Shown here: piece by piece, positions 46,869 to 57,354 of the stretch
Numbering within the stretch: the first letter of the stretch is position 1
How the letters are laid out: every line of letters starts with the position of its first letter
Assembly (NCBI RefSeq): GCF_002000245.1
Contig: NZ_MTCM01000005.1
Location: 1-64,000 of the forward strand
Origin: Sphingobacterium sp. CZ-UAM
Lineage (GTDB): Bacteria > Bacteroidota > Bacteroidia > Sphingobacteriales > Sphingobacteriaceae
DNA: 64,000 nucleotides
Direction: 5' to 3'
Translations under genes and position numbers: made by a program
The notes under the pieces: model-generated
What the model saw: the letters and a program-made list of their open reading frames with translations, nothing else
The model's database searches: none
Told to the model about the DNA's origin: nothing

Positions 46869-49262
46869 ATGATAAACACATATATTAAAATCGCCTGGCG
46901 GAATCTACTAAAGAACAAGGCTTTTTCTGCAATTAATATCCTTGGTTTGGCCATTGGTATGGCAGGCGCCTTACTTATTGCATTGTGGTTGCAAAATATG
47001 TTAGGAATGGATCGCTTTCATGAGAAAGGTGACCGGCTTTATATCATGAGCAACCGGGATGAATATCAAGGCGAAAAATCCGCATGGACCTTCACCCCAA
47101 AGATATTAGGACTATCGATGGCAACTGATTTCCCCGATATTGAGGCGTTCACAAGATATGATGAAGGCAATCAATTCTTAACAACATTTCAGGATAAAAA
47201 ACTAATTGCCAATACCGTCTTTGTCGATCCTGGATTTTTCAACATGTTTTCACTCCCCCTCTTGCAGGGATCCAATAACATTCGTTTTGACAATCCCAAA
47301 GGTCTCGTTCTCACAGAAAGTTATGCCAAAGCTTTATTTGGAAATGAGGACCCTATCGGGAAATCAGTGAAGATCGACTCGGTCAACCAAGTCACTGTAC
47401 AAGCGATACTCAAAGATCTACCTAGCAATTCAAGCTTCAAATTTGACATATTACTCCCCTTTGCATATGCAAAAACAATCGGCTATGTAGATGAAAATTG
47501 GGGCAATAATTCGTTAAGGACCTATATTTTATTAAAAAAAGGAATTTCGCTTTCAGACTTCAATACCAAGATCAGAACTTATTCACGAGATCATATTAAT
47601 GCGGCAAATAAAGCTGAAGGGAATAAAAGTGCAAAATATACTGGAGAAATCTTCGCATTTCCGTTTCAAGACAGTTTCCTCTACAACAATGGTAAAGGTG
47701 GTAATTATACATCCGGGCGTATTGATATCGTCAAGCTCTTTGTTTGGATCGGTATTTTTATATTATTGGTGGCGAGCATTAATTTTATGAATCTAAGTAC
47801 CGCCCGTTCAGAACGAAGGGCCAAAGAGGTGGGTGTCCGGAAGGTCATTGGTGCCAATAAATTAGGGTTAATGGCTCAATTCTTAACCGAAAGCATACTG
47901 ATTAGTGTGATTGGTATGCTCGTAGCTATAATTCTCGTTTTTATTGCCCTCCCTTTTTTCAACGAACTTGTCGGAAAACAACTCAACTTATCCTTATTGA
48001 ACTTTGGCACCTGGCTATTTTTAATTGGATTCGCATTGCTGACAGGAATATTTGCAGGCATTTATCCCGCTTTTTTCCTTTCCTCATTTCAGCCTATCAA
48101 GACATTAAAAGGCAAATTTATTTCTAAGACCAAAGGGCTTAATGTTCGTTCTGTCTTGGTAGTTATTCAATTCAGCTTGGCCATCGTGTTGATTATCTCC
48201 ACGGTTGTGGTAACTAAACAAATTCAATATACCAAACAACGTGAACGCGGTTATAATGAAAATGGCTTATTATATACCAGCCTCAAAGGAGATATGGAAA
48301 AAAACTATAAACTGATCCGAGACGAACTTTTAGCCAGTAATGCCGTCATTTCTGTATCAAAGAACATGTCGCCGGTAACAGATTTTTACAGCAACGGCTG
48401 GGGATATACTTCAGGCACTCCTACAGAGGAGGACAAACGTATTTCATACAATCGTTTCAGTACAGATGCCGATGCCGTAAAAAACCTTGGGCTGAAACTC
48501 GTACAGGGCCGGGATATAGACATCTATAAATTTAAGACGGATAGCAATTCCTTAGTTCTAAATGAATCTGCGGTTAAGAGTCTTCATCTCAAAAATCCAA
48601 TAAACAGCATCGTCGATGGAGATGGAACAAAATGGACTGTTGTCGGAGTCGTAAAAGATTTTATAATGGGCTCGCCATTTGGTAACAATGTACCAATGAT
48701 TATTTTTGGGCCAAGAGCTTGGTTTACAACAATTCATTATCGTTTAAATACCAATCGTAATATAGCGGACAACCTCAAAACAATTGAATCAATCTTTAAA
48801 AAATTCAATCCGGATTATCCCTTTGAGTACCAATTTATTGATAAGACTTACGAAGAAAAATTCAAAGAAACAAAAGCCATAGGCACGCTTTCTATGGTAT
48901 TCGCAGGTTTGACCATCTTTATTTCCTGTCTTGGTCTGCTCGCTTTGATAGCCTATATGGCTGAGACGCGTATGAAAGAAATTGCCGTGCGCAAAGTGCT
49001 CGGCGCAAGTGTTACACAAGTAACTTCATTGCTGTCCGTGGACTTTATTAAATTGGTAATTGTTGCAATCCTGATCGCTTCACCGATCGCCTGGTGGGCC
49101 ATGGACAAATGGTTGCAGGATTATAGTTACCGCATCCAGATCCAATGGCACTATTTTGTTTTTGCCGGACTGGTGGCAATATTAATCAGTATGGCTACCA
49201 TAAGTTATCAGGCAATTAAAGCTGCTTTAAGTAATCCTGTCGATAGTTTGCGGGATGAGTAA
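46869..49262 (+). CDS. MacB/FtsX-type ABC permease 10
   Basis: 797 aa, complete. Start MINTYIKIAWRNLLKNKAF; first motif RAKEVGVRKVIGAN (about 316), second RMKEIAVRKVLGAS, tail NPVDSLRDE. Periplasmic domain 2 has WGYTSGTPTEEDKR and NLGLKLVQGRDI, closest to permease 9; the two are probably a recent duplication. 30 bp after permease 9. Confidence 0.95.
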   Translation: MINTYIKIAWRNLLKNKAFSAINILGLAIGMAGALLIALWLQNMLGMDRFHEKGDRLYIMSNRDEYQGEKSAWTFTPKILGLSMATDFPDIEAFTRYDEGNQFLTTFQDKKLIANTVFVDPGFFNMFSLPLLQGSNNIRFDNPKGLVLTESYAKALFGNEDPIGKSVKIDSVNQVTVQAILKDLPSNSSFKFDILLPFAYAKTIGYVDENWGNNSLRTYILLKKGISLSDFNTKIRTYSRDHINAANKAEGNKSAKYTGEIFAFPFQDSFLYNNGKGGNYTSGRIDIVKLFVWIGIFILLVASINFMNLSTARSERRAKEVGVRKVIGANKLGLMAQFLTESILISVIGMLVAIILVFIALPFFNELVGKQLNLSLLNFGTWLFLIGFALLTGIFAGIYPAFFLSSFQPIKTLKGKFISKTKGLNVRSVLVVIQFSLAIVLIISTVVVTKQIQYTKQRERGYNENGLLYTSLKGDMEKNYKLIRDELLASNAVISVSKNMSPVTDFYSNGWGYTSGTPTEEDKRISYNRFSTDADAVKNLGLKLVQGRDIDIYKFKTDSNSLVLNESAVKSLHLKNPINSIVDGDGTKWTVVGVVKDFIMGSPFGNNVPMIIFGPRAWFTTIHYRLNTNRNIADNLKTIESIFKKFNPDYPFEYQFIDKTYEEKFKETKAIGTLSMVFAGLTIFISCLGLLALIAYMAETRMKEIAVRKVLGASVTQVTSLLSVDFIKLVIVAILIASPIAWWAMDKWLQDYSYRIQIQWHYFVFAGLVAILISMATISYQAIKAALSNPVDSLRDE

Positions 49263-49312
49263 GTTGTCCACTTTAGTAAATAGTTATCAAATTTTAAATC
49301 AATAAAGCAACA

Positions 49313-51697
49313 ATGAATACATTTAAGCTTACGTTACGAAGCATTGATAAGCAGTATGCCTGGATAAATGTTTTCGGTTTGAGCATGGGCTTAACACTTT
49401 GTCTTCTTGTGTTTGCACTCGTTGTTGAAGAAAATTCATACGACAAAAGTTGGAAAAATGCGGATAATCTCTTTCGGATCGTGACCCTTGATTCAACTGC
49501 AGGACTAGAGCACCAGATGTCTGAGACTTTTGTGAATCTAAGTTCTGAGCTAAAGCGACTATTTTCGGAGGTTCAAAATGAAACCTATATAGAATCAACA
49601 AATATCTATCTAAAAACGGCTAAAGAGGCAACACAATCCGGTGCGATACCCGCGTTGGAAGCGGAAACAAACATTCTGAGCCTACTTGACATCAAAATCC
49701 TCGAAGGAAGCCCTAGTCAGCTCATTCAAGGAAAAACAAACCTGCTCGTTGACAGTGAATTCAAAGAGAAATACTTTAAAGGTGAAAATGTGATTGGAAA
49801 AGTGATCCAAAGTGCCGACCCATATTCCAATAAAGCATACGATTATGTAATCACAGGAGTCATGGAAAAACTCCCCTACAATTCCACCCTAAGGACATCC
49901 GCCATTGTACTATTACCTAAACTGGCAATGGAACTTCAAAGGGATGGTTCAGGTTATTACAGGCAACAGTTTTTGCGGTTGAAATCCGGAACATCAATAC
50001 CAGACTTCGAGAAAAAAATAAACAGTTGGTATAAAGGTTTTCTCAACCCAGGGGGCAAAAACATGACATCTTTTCGTCTACAGCCTATTCACGACATCTA
50101 CATGGAACCGTTGAGAGAGAACAAAATCAGTGGCAACTCAAAAACAACTAAAATATTTGTCGGTGCTACTATTTTGGTATTGATTATCTCCTGTATCAAT
50201 TTCATAAATATTTATGCCGTAAGGACAATTAAGAAATTAAAAAACCTGAATATACATAAAGTACTTGGGGCCAGCAGGAACCAAATAATCTGGCGCTTGT
50301 TATTGGAGACGGTATTGATCTTTTTTACCTCAGCTGTAATTAGCGTATTACTCTTTAAAGTTTGTCTACCGCAACTTGAGAATTTTCTAGGATACGATCT
50401 CGCTTATGTGAGATCCATCCAATCAATGTTACTTCCATCCTTTTTGCTTTTAGCTGTCCTGTTGGGACTTTTAGTTGGGTTCTATCCCGCATGGCTAATC
50501 TCTCGGATTAAAAGTTCGGATGCGCTCAAAAACAAACTCTCAAAGGTTCCTAAAGGAGAAATATTGATCAAAAAGGTGCTCATTTCAATTCAATTTAGCA
50601 TTTCCATTGTTGTCCTCATCGGACTGATTACCATTAAATCACAGCTAACCTATATTCAGTCGTCGCCCTTGGGAATACAAGTAAAAAACATCCTCAATGC
50701 GGATTATTTTAATATGGAAACACATAGTACCGCTGTACGAGAGGAAATCAGTCGACTTTCAGGAATAGAAGCTGTCAGCATTGCAGCGTGGATTCCAAGT
50801 CAGGGGTCTGGTTATATGGCAAAAACGATTGCCGACAAAAATAACCCAGAAAAAAACATCCAGGTGAGCTTTATTGGTGGGGATTCAAATTTGCCAAAGA
50901 CATTGGGAATGCAATTGACAAAGGGAAGATTACTGATTCCTGAAGACTACGCCGATGTCGAAACCGACAAATCCAACGATGAAGACAATATCAACAATGC
51001 CCTTATTACGGAAAGCACAGCAGAGCAGCTCGGGATAGACAAACTCAATGTATTGTATAAAGATCTACAAATTATTCCTGTGGGCATTGTAAAAGACTTC
51101 CACAGCGAGTCCTTTCATAAAAAAAAGGTACCAACAATCATCTTGGCCAAAGAATTTGACCGCGGCAACATCCTGATGAAAGTTAAGGAAGGACAGGAAC
51201 AGCAAACTGTTCAATCGGTCTTAAAAATTCTTCAAAAAACTTATCCAGATAAACTAATCTCATTTAACTGGGTCGACGATTTAATAGCACAGCAGTATGA
51301 AAAGGAAAACAAGCAGGTACAGTTATTTGTCCTATTCAGCGTATTGACCTTATTGATTTCCGCACTTGGTATCACTGGATTAATTATGCAAAGCCTTGAA
51401 CAATGCACGAAAGAAATAGGTATCCGCAAAGTTTTGGGGGCTTCTGTTACGGATATTTCACATCTTTTTTCAAAAGACTATTTGATCTTGATTATCCTTT
51501 CCGTTTTAGTTGCTAGCCCAATAGCCTGGTATTTTTCCCACAAATGGCTCGAAGATTATGCCTATAAAATAGAAGTGCAATGGTGGTTCTTTATTACCGC
51601 CGGACTCTCACTTTTATTTGTCAGTATGATTACTGTAAATATTCAAACAATCCGGGCAGCGTTAGTCAACCCTGTCGATAGTTTACGGGATGAATAG
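49313..51697 (+). CDS. MacB/FtsX-type ABC permease 11 with degenerate first coupling motif
   Basis: 794 aa, complete. Start MNTFKLTLRSIDKQYAW. The first cytoplasmic motif is KLKNLNIHKVLGAS (about 306): the Glu, Gly and Arg that are nearly invariant elsewhere are replaced. Second motif CTKEIGIRKVLGAS is intact; tail NPVDSLRDE. VVEENSYDKSWKNADNLFRI after TM1 and the SIAAWIPSQGSGYM segment ally it with permease 15 (group D). Confidence 0.93.
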   Translation: MNTFKLTLRSIDKQYAWINVFGLSMGLTLCLLVFALVVEENSYDKSWKNADNLFRIVTLDSTAGLEHQMSETFVNLSSELKRLFSEVQNETYIESTNIYLKTAKEATQSGAIPALEAETNILSLLDIKILEGSPSQLIQGKTNLLVDSEFKEKYFKGENVIGKVIQSADPYSNKAYDYVITGVMEKLPYNSTLRTSAIVLLPKLAMELQRDGSGYYRQQFLRLKSGTSIPDFEKKINSWYKGFLNPGGKNMTSFRLQPIHDIYMEPLRENKISGNSKTTKIFVGATILVLIISCINFINIYAVRTIKKLKNLNIHKVLGASRNQIIWRLLLETVLIFFTSAVISVLLFKVCLPQLENFLGYDLAYVRSIQSMLLPSFLLLAVLLGLLVGFYPAWLISRIKSSDALKNKLSKVPKGEILIKKVLISIQFSISIVVLIGLITIKSQLTYIQSSPLGIQVKNILNADYFNMETHSTAVREEISRLSGIEAVSIAAWIPSQGSGYMAKTIADKNNPEKNIQVSFIGGDSNLPKTLGMQLTKGRLLIPEDYADVETDKSNDEDNINNALITESTAEQLGIDKLNVLYKDLQIIPVGIVKDFHSESFHKKKVPTIILAKEFDRGNILMKVKEGQEQQTVQSVLKILQKTYPDKLISFNWVDDLIAQQYEKENKQVQLFVLFSVLTLLISALGITGLIMQSLEQCTKEIGIRKVLGASVTDISHLFSKDYLILIILSVLVASPIAWYFSHKWLEDYAYKIEVQWWFFITAGLSLLFVSMITVNIQTIRAALVNPVDSLRDE

Positions 51698-51728
51698 TAG
51701 AAATATGAACAGCGAATACAATCCCATT

Positions 51729-54134
51729 ATGATAAAGAATAATCTAAAAATAGCGTGGCGGAATCTAAGAAGAAATTCTTCCACCTCGATCATTAATATC
51801 ACTGGGTTAGCCTTGGGTATTGCGATCTGCTTACTGATAAGCCTATATGTGGCTGATGAGTTCAGTTTTGACCGGTTCAATACAAATGCGGATCGAATTG
51901 TACGTGTGGTCTTTCGCGGTACGGTAAAAGGGGGAACGATGAATGAGGCGCATGTTATGCCCCCTGTGGCAGCCACAATGAAAGCTGAATTAGCCGAAGT
52001 ACAGGAAACAGCACGTTTGAGACAAGGTGGAGCCCCCTTATTTACGGTTGGTGATAAGGTTTTTCGTGATGAACAGATGGCCTATGTGGATGCCTCCTTC
52101 TTTAAGATTTTCACCTTGCCTCTTATCAAAGGTGATGCGAATACTGCCGTGAAGATGCCTTATACGGCGGTAATATCTGAATCCATGGCACGCAAATATT
52201 TTGGAACAACAGACGTCGTAGGTCGGGATCTCGCCATAAAAGGTGACCAAAATATGCTAAAAATTACCGGAGTAATGAAGGATATCCCTAAAAACTCGCA
52301 CTTCCATTTTGATATCTTCACCTCAATGGCGGCACTGGAAGACTCCCGTTCAAATTCCTGGATGACATCCGAGTACTATACCTACGCACTCCTCAAGGAA
52401 AATACCGCCTTAGAGAATCTAGAAAAAAACTTAACGACCTTATTTGACAAACATGTTGGGGCTCAGTTTATGGCCGGATTCGGGATGAGTTATGAGGATT
52501 ACAAAAAATCAGGCAATACAATAGGTCTCTATTTACAGCCCCTGACCGATATCCATCTGCATTCCAATTTTGGCTACGACCTCAGTCCATCCGGTGATAT
52601 CCGATATATTTATATTTTTAGTGCTATAGCGCTGTTTATGCTATTGATCGCGACGATCAATTTTATGAATTTGTCTACAGCCAGCGGTTTCCGGAGAAGT
52701 CGGGAAGTAGGTGTACGGAAAGTACTCGGCGCGGACAAGCAAAGCCTGATTCGTCAGTTCCTATCTGAAGGCATTTTGCTGACCTATTTGGCCTTGTTTC
52801 TGGCAGTCGGAATTGTTTTACTTGCTCTTCCTCTATTTAATCAATTATCGGGTAAATCCATTGCAATCCATCAGCTCGATTTTGCCAAAATCATTCCCCT
52901 CCTGCTCGCATTCGGCTTATTGGTAGGTCTATTTTCGAGTACTTATTCTGCATTATATCTAGCTGCATTCAACCCTTTGGTTGTATTAAAAGGACGTTTG
53001 TTGCGGTCTACAAAACGGTTCAACCTCCGGAGCAGCCTTGTCGTCTTTCAGTTTATTATTTCCGTAGGCCTCATTTTCTGTACCGTAGTTGTCATCCGGC
53101 AGCTCGATTATATGCGGAACATCAAATTAGGTTATGAAAAAGAGAATGTCATTGTGATCCAGAGTTGGCCCTTGGGCGAAAACGAAAAAACTTACGTCAA
53201 GCTATTATCCGAAGACAGCCGTATCAAGCATATCTCCCGTTCATCTTACCTACCCGCTGGAGAAACCAACAACAATAACTTCTTTGTCTATCCGGACGGC
53301 AATACCGAGAAATGGGTCAAAACACTGCGTTATGATGTAGACGAGGAATATATTCCTGCAATGGGCATACAGCTTCATGAGGGACGAAATTTTTCGAAAG
53401 CTTTTGGTAACGATACCTTATCCATTATCGTGAATGAAACCGCAGCAAAAGATCTGGGCTGGAAAGGAAAAAGTCTTGGCCGTACATTGACCAATAAGGA
53501 TAATAAAACCTATCGTGTCGTGGGTGTTGTCAAAGATTTCCATTTTAAATCGCTACACGAACCCATCTCACCCTTAGTCATGGTATTGGGCGATCAAGCT
53601 GGGAGCCTGATTATCAAAACAGAGACAAAAGATACCGAAGCGCTGATTCAAAAGTTGAAAGCGGAATACGACGCCTTCCCTTCCGATATTCCATTCAACT
53701 ATTCTTTCCTCGATGAGCGCTATGCCCAAACCTATCAGGCCGAAGTCAAAACAGGAAAATTGTTGAGCATATTCGCCGGACTGACAATTTTCGTCGCTTG
53801 TCTGGGTTTATTTGGATTAGCTATTTTTACAGCAAACCAGCGCCGGAAAGAAATCGGTATACGTAAGGTCATCGGCGCTTCTGTTCCGGGTATTACAGGG
53901 ATGCTTTCGACAGAATTTATCAAACTTGTCCTGATCGCTATCGTGATTTCTTCACCCATAGCCTGGTGGGCGATGCACAAATGGCTTGAAAATTTTGCTT
54001 ACCGCGTTGAGATACAATGGTGGATGTTTGCCCTTGCGGGGCTACTTGCGGTACTGATCGCACTGCTGACCGTGAGTTCGCAAGCCATCAAAGCTGCGAT
54101 AGCAAATCCTGTCGATAGCCTACGGGAGGAGTAA
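51729..54134 (+). CDS. MacB/FtsX-type ABC permease 12
   Basis: 801 aa from ATG 51729 (MIKNNLKIAWRNLRRNSST), chosen because the paralogs start with MIKN. An in-frame ATG at 51690 overlaps permease 11 by 8 bp and would add 13 residues. First motif RSREVGVRKVLGAD (about 321), second RRKEIGIRKVIGAS, tail NPVDSLREE. Group C. Confidence 0.94.
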   Translation: MIKNNLKIAWRNLRRNSSTSIINITGLALGIAICLLISLYVADEFSFDRFNTNADRIVRVVFRGTVKGGTMNEAHVMPPVAATMKAELAEVQETARLRQGGAPLFTVGDKVFRDEQMAYVDASFFKIFTLPLIKGDANTAVKMPYTAVISESMARKYFGTTDVVGRDLAIKGDQNMLKITGVMKDIPKNSHFHFDIFTSMAALEDSRSNSWMTSEYYTYALLKENTALENLEKNLTTLFDKHVGAQFMAGFGMSYEDYKKSGNTIGLYLQPLTDIHLHSNFGYDLSPSGDIRYIYIFSAIALFMLLIATINFMNLSTASGFRRSREVGVRKVLGADKQSLIRQFLSEGILLTYLALFLAVGIVLLALPLFNQLSGKSIAIHQLDFAKIIPLLLAFGLLVGLFSSTYSALYLAAFNPLVVLKGRLLRSTKRFNLRSSLVVFQFIISVGLIFCTVVVIRQLDYMRNIKLGYEKENVIVIQSWPLGENEKTYVKLLSEDSRIKHISRSSYLPAGETNNNNFFVYPDGNTEKWVKTLRYDVDEEYIPAMGIQLHEGRNFSKAFGNDTLSIIVNETAAKDLGWKGKSLGRTLTNKDNKTYRVVGVVKDFHFKSLHEPISPLVMVLGDQAGSLIIKTETKDTEALIQKLKAEYDAFPSDIPFNYSFLDERYAQTYQAEVKTGKLLSIFAGLTIFVACLGLFGLAIFTANQRRKEIGIRKVIGASVPGITGMLSTEFIKLVLIAIVISSPIAWWAMHKWLENFAYRVEIQWWMFALAGLLAVLIALLTVSSQAIKAAIANPVDSLREE

Positions 54135-54184
54135 TCTCCAATACGGACAAAACAGTGATATTGTAAACGCAACACAATAAAATT

Positions 54185-56569
54185 ATGATTAAAACATATT
54201 TCAGATCAGCGCTACGGCAACTATGGAAACATAGCTACTATACCTTTTTAACAATTGCTGGTTTAGGGCTGGCAATTGCATGTAGCTTATTTATCTATAG
54301 CTATAACAGTTTCCAATATAGTTTTGATCAGTTTCATACCGATAAAGATCGCACCTTTCTAGTCGTACAGGATCTCAAACTAGAACAGGTCGAGCATAGC
54401 AAAGGCGGATCCTATGCCATGTACAACGCTATTTCACGTGAAATTCCACAAGTGGAACGAACAGCATTGTATATGGATAATAAAGACTTGACGCTACGGA
54501 TCGGGGATCAACTTTATAAAACAGAGGGCAAAGCCGCTTTTGTTTCATCAGCATATTTCAACACCTTAAATTTCCCTTGGCTGGAGGGATCCCCAAAAGA
54601 TCTGGATCAGCCTAACACCGTCGCGTTAACCAAGACAATCGCCAAAACTTATTTTAATAACGATAACCCCTTGGGCAAAACGATCCTGGTTGATAGCAAA
54701 TTCCCGGTAAAAGTCGTGGGTATTATCGATGACAGCAACAAAAATTCAGACTTCCGTTCAGAAATCTATCTTTCGCAAAGTTCTGTTGCTACCTTATGGC
54801 AGATCCCTCAAAACGATGGATTCTTTAACAATTGGGGCTATTCCAACTCTAGTAATAATATTCTCGTCACCTTAAAAAATGTAGCTGATAAAGGTACCGT
54901 CGAACAGGCCATTCGTACGCTTGTTGCCAAGTATTGGCATAAAGATGTACTACAGACATTCAATTATAAACTCCTGCCATTGACAAGCTACCATTTTGAC
55001 ACAGACTACGGAAAAGGAACACAACGTACACTATTGAATATTCTGGTCGCAATTGCAATTGGGGTCAGTATCATGGCTTTGGTCAATTACAGCAACATCA
55101 TCTTTGCCAGACAAATGAACCGCAGTGTAGAAATGGGCGTGAGAAAGGTATTGGGTAGTTCCAAAAGACAGCTGTATATTCAGTTTCTGATCGAAACCCT
55201 GATCCTGACCGCTGCAGCTGTTATCTTTGCCTTAGTTTTATTGCTGATCTTTTCAAACTGGGCAAATCAGGCTCTTTTTCCAAATGAACCCGTACAGATT
55301 ATCCATCCCCTATCATTTATGGGGATCATTGGTATTATCTGGATTTTCACGAGCTTATTGACCTCCGTCTATCCGCTGATTTTCGTCAACCGGATGAACA
55401 TTCAGCAGGCACTGAAAAAGCTGACCATAGGCCCCTGGAGTTTTAGCCGCAAAACGCTGATTGTGTTTCAGAATGTGATCGCCATGACGCTGCTGATTGC
55501 CACTTTTGTTATTGTCTTACAGGTAAATCATCTCAAAAACACAGATATAGGATTCAGTAGGGAGCAGGTTATCCTGCTTCCGTTCACAAAAAAAATGATC
55601 CAATCAAAAGCGAAAATCGCTCATTTCATCAGCAATAGAACCGATATTCAATCCTATACTTTTAGCGACAACCCACCTTCATCTGAAAAGGTATGGGGCG
55701 GAACCATCCAGTTTGACAACAGAACGGATTGGGAGAAATGGCCTGCACGATACGCTATCGGGGATTCTGCTTATATCAGCACATTCAACATCAAATTATT
55801 GGCGGGAAGAAATTTCAATGATAATCCGCAGAAGCCAGAATTTCTAGTCAACAAGAATATGGCTGCCGCATTAGGTTTTAAAGATCCCAATGATATTATC
55901 GGCAAATCTTTAAACGCCGGCGGGCTAAACGAAGAACAAGCAGGAACAATAGTAGGTGTTGTTGCGGACTTTAGCACCAATTCGCTGAACGAACCCATCT
56001 CCCCTACTGTAATTGGGTATAACGAAACACGGTTAAAAAATGTAGCGATTAAACTAAAGGGTACCGATCATCAGCTGCTCATGAAAGATCTGGAACAACA
56101 ATGGAAAAACTGGTATCCGGATGAAGTGTTCCAATACAGATTCTATGATCAGCAGATTGCTCAGCTCTACAAGAAAGAAGCATTACTGGAAAAACTGATA
56201 TGGATCGCTGCTATCATTGCGATAAGCATCAGTATGCTCGGTTTTCTGGGATTGCTCTCCATCAATATCCTGAAACGAACAAAAGAAATCGGAATCCGGA
56301 AAGTGTTAGGTTCTTCGGTAACAGGTATTATTGTCTTGTTGTCACAAGATTTCTTCAAATGGATCACCATCGCCTTTGTAGTTGCAACACCGCTAGCTTA
56401 TTATCTTATGAACCGCTGGCTGGACAATTTCCCGTTTCGGATCAGTATGGGCTGGTGGATCTTTGTATTGGCTTTTTGCGTTGGGCTTATTTTAACGATT
56501 GCCGTGGTATCCCTACAATCTATAAAAGCCGCTACAGCCAATCCTGTTGATAGTTTAAGGGACGAATAG
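54185..56569 (+). CDS. MacB/FtsX-type ABC permease 13
   Basis: 794 aa, complete. Start MIKTYFRSALRQLWKHSYY; first motif RSVEMGVRKVLGSS (about 312), second RTKEIGIRKVLGSS, tail NPVDSLRDE. Periplasmic domain 2 has VWGGTIQFDNRTDWEKW. No close relative within the array was recognised. Last gene before the interruption by a minus-strand gene. Confidence 0.94.
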   Translation: MIKTYFRSALRQLWKHSYYTFLTIAGLGLAIACSLFIYSYNSFQYSFDQFHTDKDRTFLVVQDLKLEQVEHSKGGSYAMYNAISREIPQVERTALYMDNKDLTLRIGDQLYKTEGKAAFVSSAYFNTLNFPWLEGSPKDLDQPNTVALTKTIAKTYFNNDNPLGKTILVDSKFPVKVVGIIDDSNKNSDFRSEIYLSQSSVATLWQIPQNDGFFNNWGYSNSSNNILVTLKNVADKGTVEQAIRTLVAKYWHKDVLQTFNYKLLPLTSYHFDTDYGKGTQRTLLNILVAIAIGVSIMALVNYSNIIFARQMNRSVEMGVRKVLGSSKRQLYIQFLIETLILTAAAVIFALVLLLIFSNWANQALFPNEPVQIIHPLSFMGIIGIIWIFTSLLTSVYPLIFVNRMNIQQALKKLTIGPWSFSRKTLIVFQNVIAMTLLIATFVIVLQVNHLKNTDIGFSREQVILLPFTKKMIQSKAKIAHFISNRTDIQSYTFSDNPPSSEKVWGGTIQFDNRTDWEKWPARYAIGDSAYISTFNIKLLAGRNFNDNPQKPEFLVNKNMAAALGFKDPNDIIGKSLNAGGLNEEQAGTIVGVVADFSTNSLNEPISPTVIGYNETRLKNVAIKLKGTDHQLLMKDLEQQWKNWYPDEVFQYRFYDQQIAQLYKKEALLEKLIWIAAIIAISISMLGFLGLLSINILKRTKEIGIRKVLGSSVTGIIVLLSQDFFKWITIAFVVATPLAYYLMNRWLDNFPFRISMGWWIFVLAFCVGLILTIAVVSLQSIKAATANPVDSLRDE

Positions 56570-56604
56570 GAAAGGAAGCTGTTCCATATTCGAATAAGGC
56601 CTGA

Positions 56605-57222
56605 CTAAAGCACATAACTGCTGATGATATCGCTATAATTTGGAGTGGGGTCTATTCCGATATAGGAGACCCTAAACTCATATTTCCGAAAGGACTCCAA
56701 CCCATCGATAATACAGCTGCTTTTCGAACAGAGCCGTGTGTTCCAGTCTACATTTTGACCTTTGATGCGAAATTGATACTGATACATGCGAGCTCCCCGC
56801 CATCGTTGTGTTTTTAGCTTCACGCGCCCGCTCCCCACCTCCTCGGGGCGAGCAATTAGTTGCCCCGCTTTGGGAACCACCCCACCATAGGACGTCTTGG
56901 ATTTTCTGACAGCATAACCTGCAGCCAAAATAATCGTCGGGTCAGTATTGGCTATCGTATCTACATATTTAGCGAGCTCTTTCAGTACGTACGCCAGTTC
57001 AGTCCTTTTTTGATTACGGATCAGTATAGCACGTGTATCCCGATAATAGGCTTCCGTTGCGGCATTCCGAAATGCATGGAGCGCTTCCTCCAAAATTGGC
57101 AATGCTGGTACAGGGGTCGCAAACAGTTCGGTTTCAGCAGCCATTTTGCTCAATACCTGTTCCGCCATCTGCATTAACTCAACATCCTTATGCCCTCTTT
57201 CATTAAGTGTAACTTGACTCAT
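56605..57222 (-). CDS. fibronectin-III-like hypothetical protein
   Basis: 205 aa from ATG 57222 (MSQVTLNERGHKDVELM); an ATG at 57246 adds eight residues. The N-terminal half is helical (about 15-95, LPILEEALHAFRNAATEAYYRDTRAILIRNQKRTELAYVL). The C-terminal half (about 120-205) has the RMYQYQFRIKG and DGLESFRKYEFRVSYIG pattern of an FnIII-like beta sandwich. No signal peptide is evident. Similar small proteins are common in Bacteroidota; no function is known to me. It runs opposite to the permease array and separates permeases 13 and 14. A -7 box TATCTTTG (57266-57273, minus strand) lies just upstream, without a clear -33. Confidence 0.6.
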   Translation of the reverse strand: MSQVTLNERGHKDVELMQMAEQVLSKMAAETELFATPVPALPILEEALHAFRNAATEAYYRDTRAILIRNQKRTELAYVLKELAKYVDTIANTDPTIILAAGYAVRKSKTSYGGVVPKAGQLIARPEEVGSGRVKLKTQRWRGARMYQYQFRIKGQNVDWNTRLCSKSSCIIDGLESFRKYEFRVSYIGIDPTPNYSDIISSYVL

Positions 57223-57294
57223 CTTTTTTAGAATTAAAGGTTCCAAATAAAATTGTTTACATAAGCAAAGATACAGTCAGGGGACTCGCGGATA

Positions 57295-57354
57295 GGGGTA
57301 AAATTCCGCCAAAATGATAAAACCCGAAAAGACTATTTGGCGGAATTTTACCCC
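57295..57354. repeat. 19-bp perfect inverted repeat with 22-nt spacer
   Basis: GGGGTAAAATTCCGCCAAA (57295-57313) and its exact reverse complement (57336-57354). It lies just upstream of the minus-strand FnIII-like gene's -7 element; one arm covers the expected -33 region. It could be an operator, a cruciform-forming site or the end of a mobile-element remnant. No U tract fits a terminator. Confidence 0.85.

Noticed and set aside
56589..56605. TGTTCCATATTCGAATA, resembling the paired palindrome motif after permease 13
   Set aside because: The right half lacks the ACA of the other sites, it is single, not paired, and no TGGC promoter follows at the expected distance.
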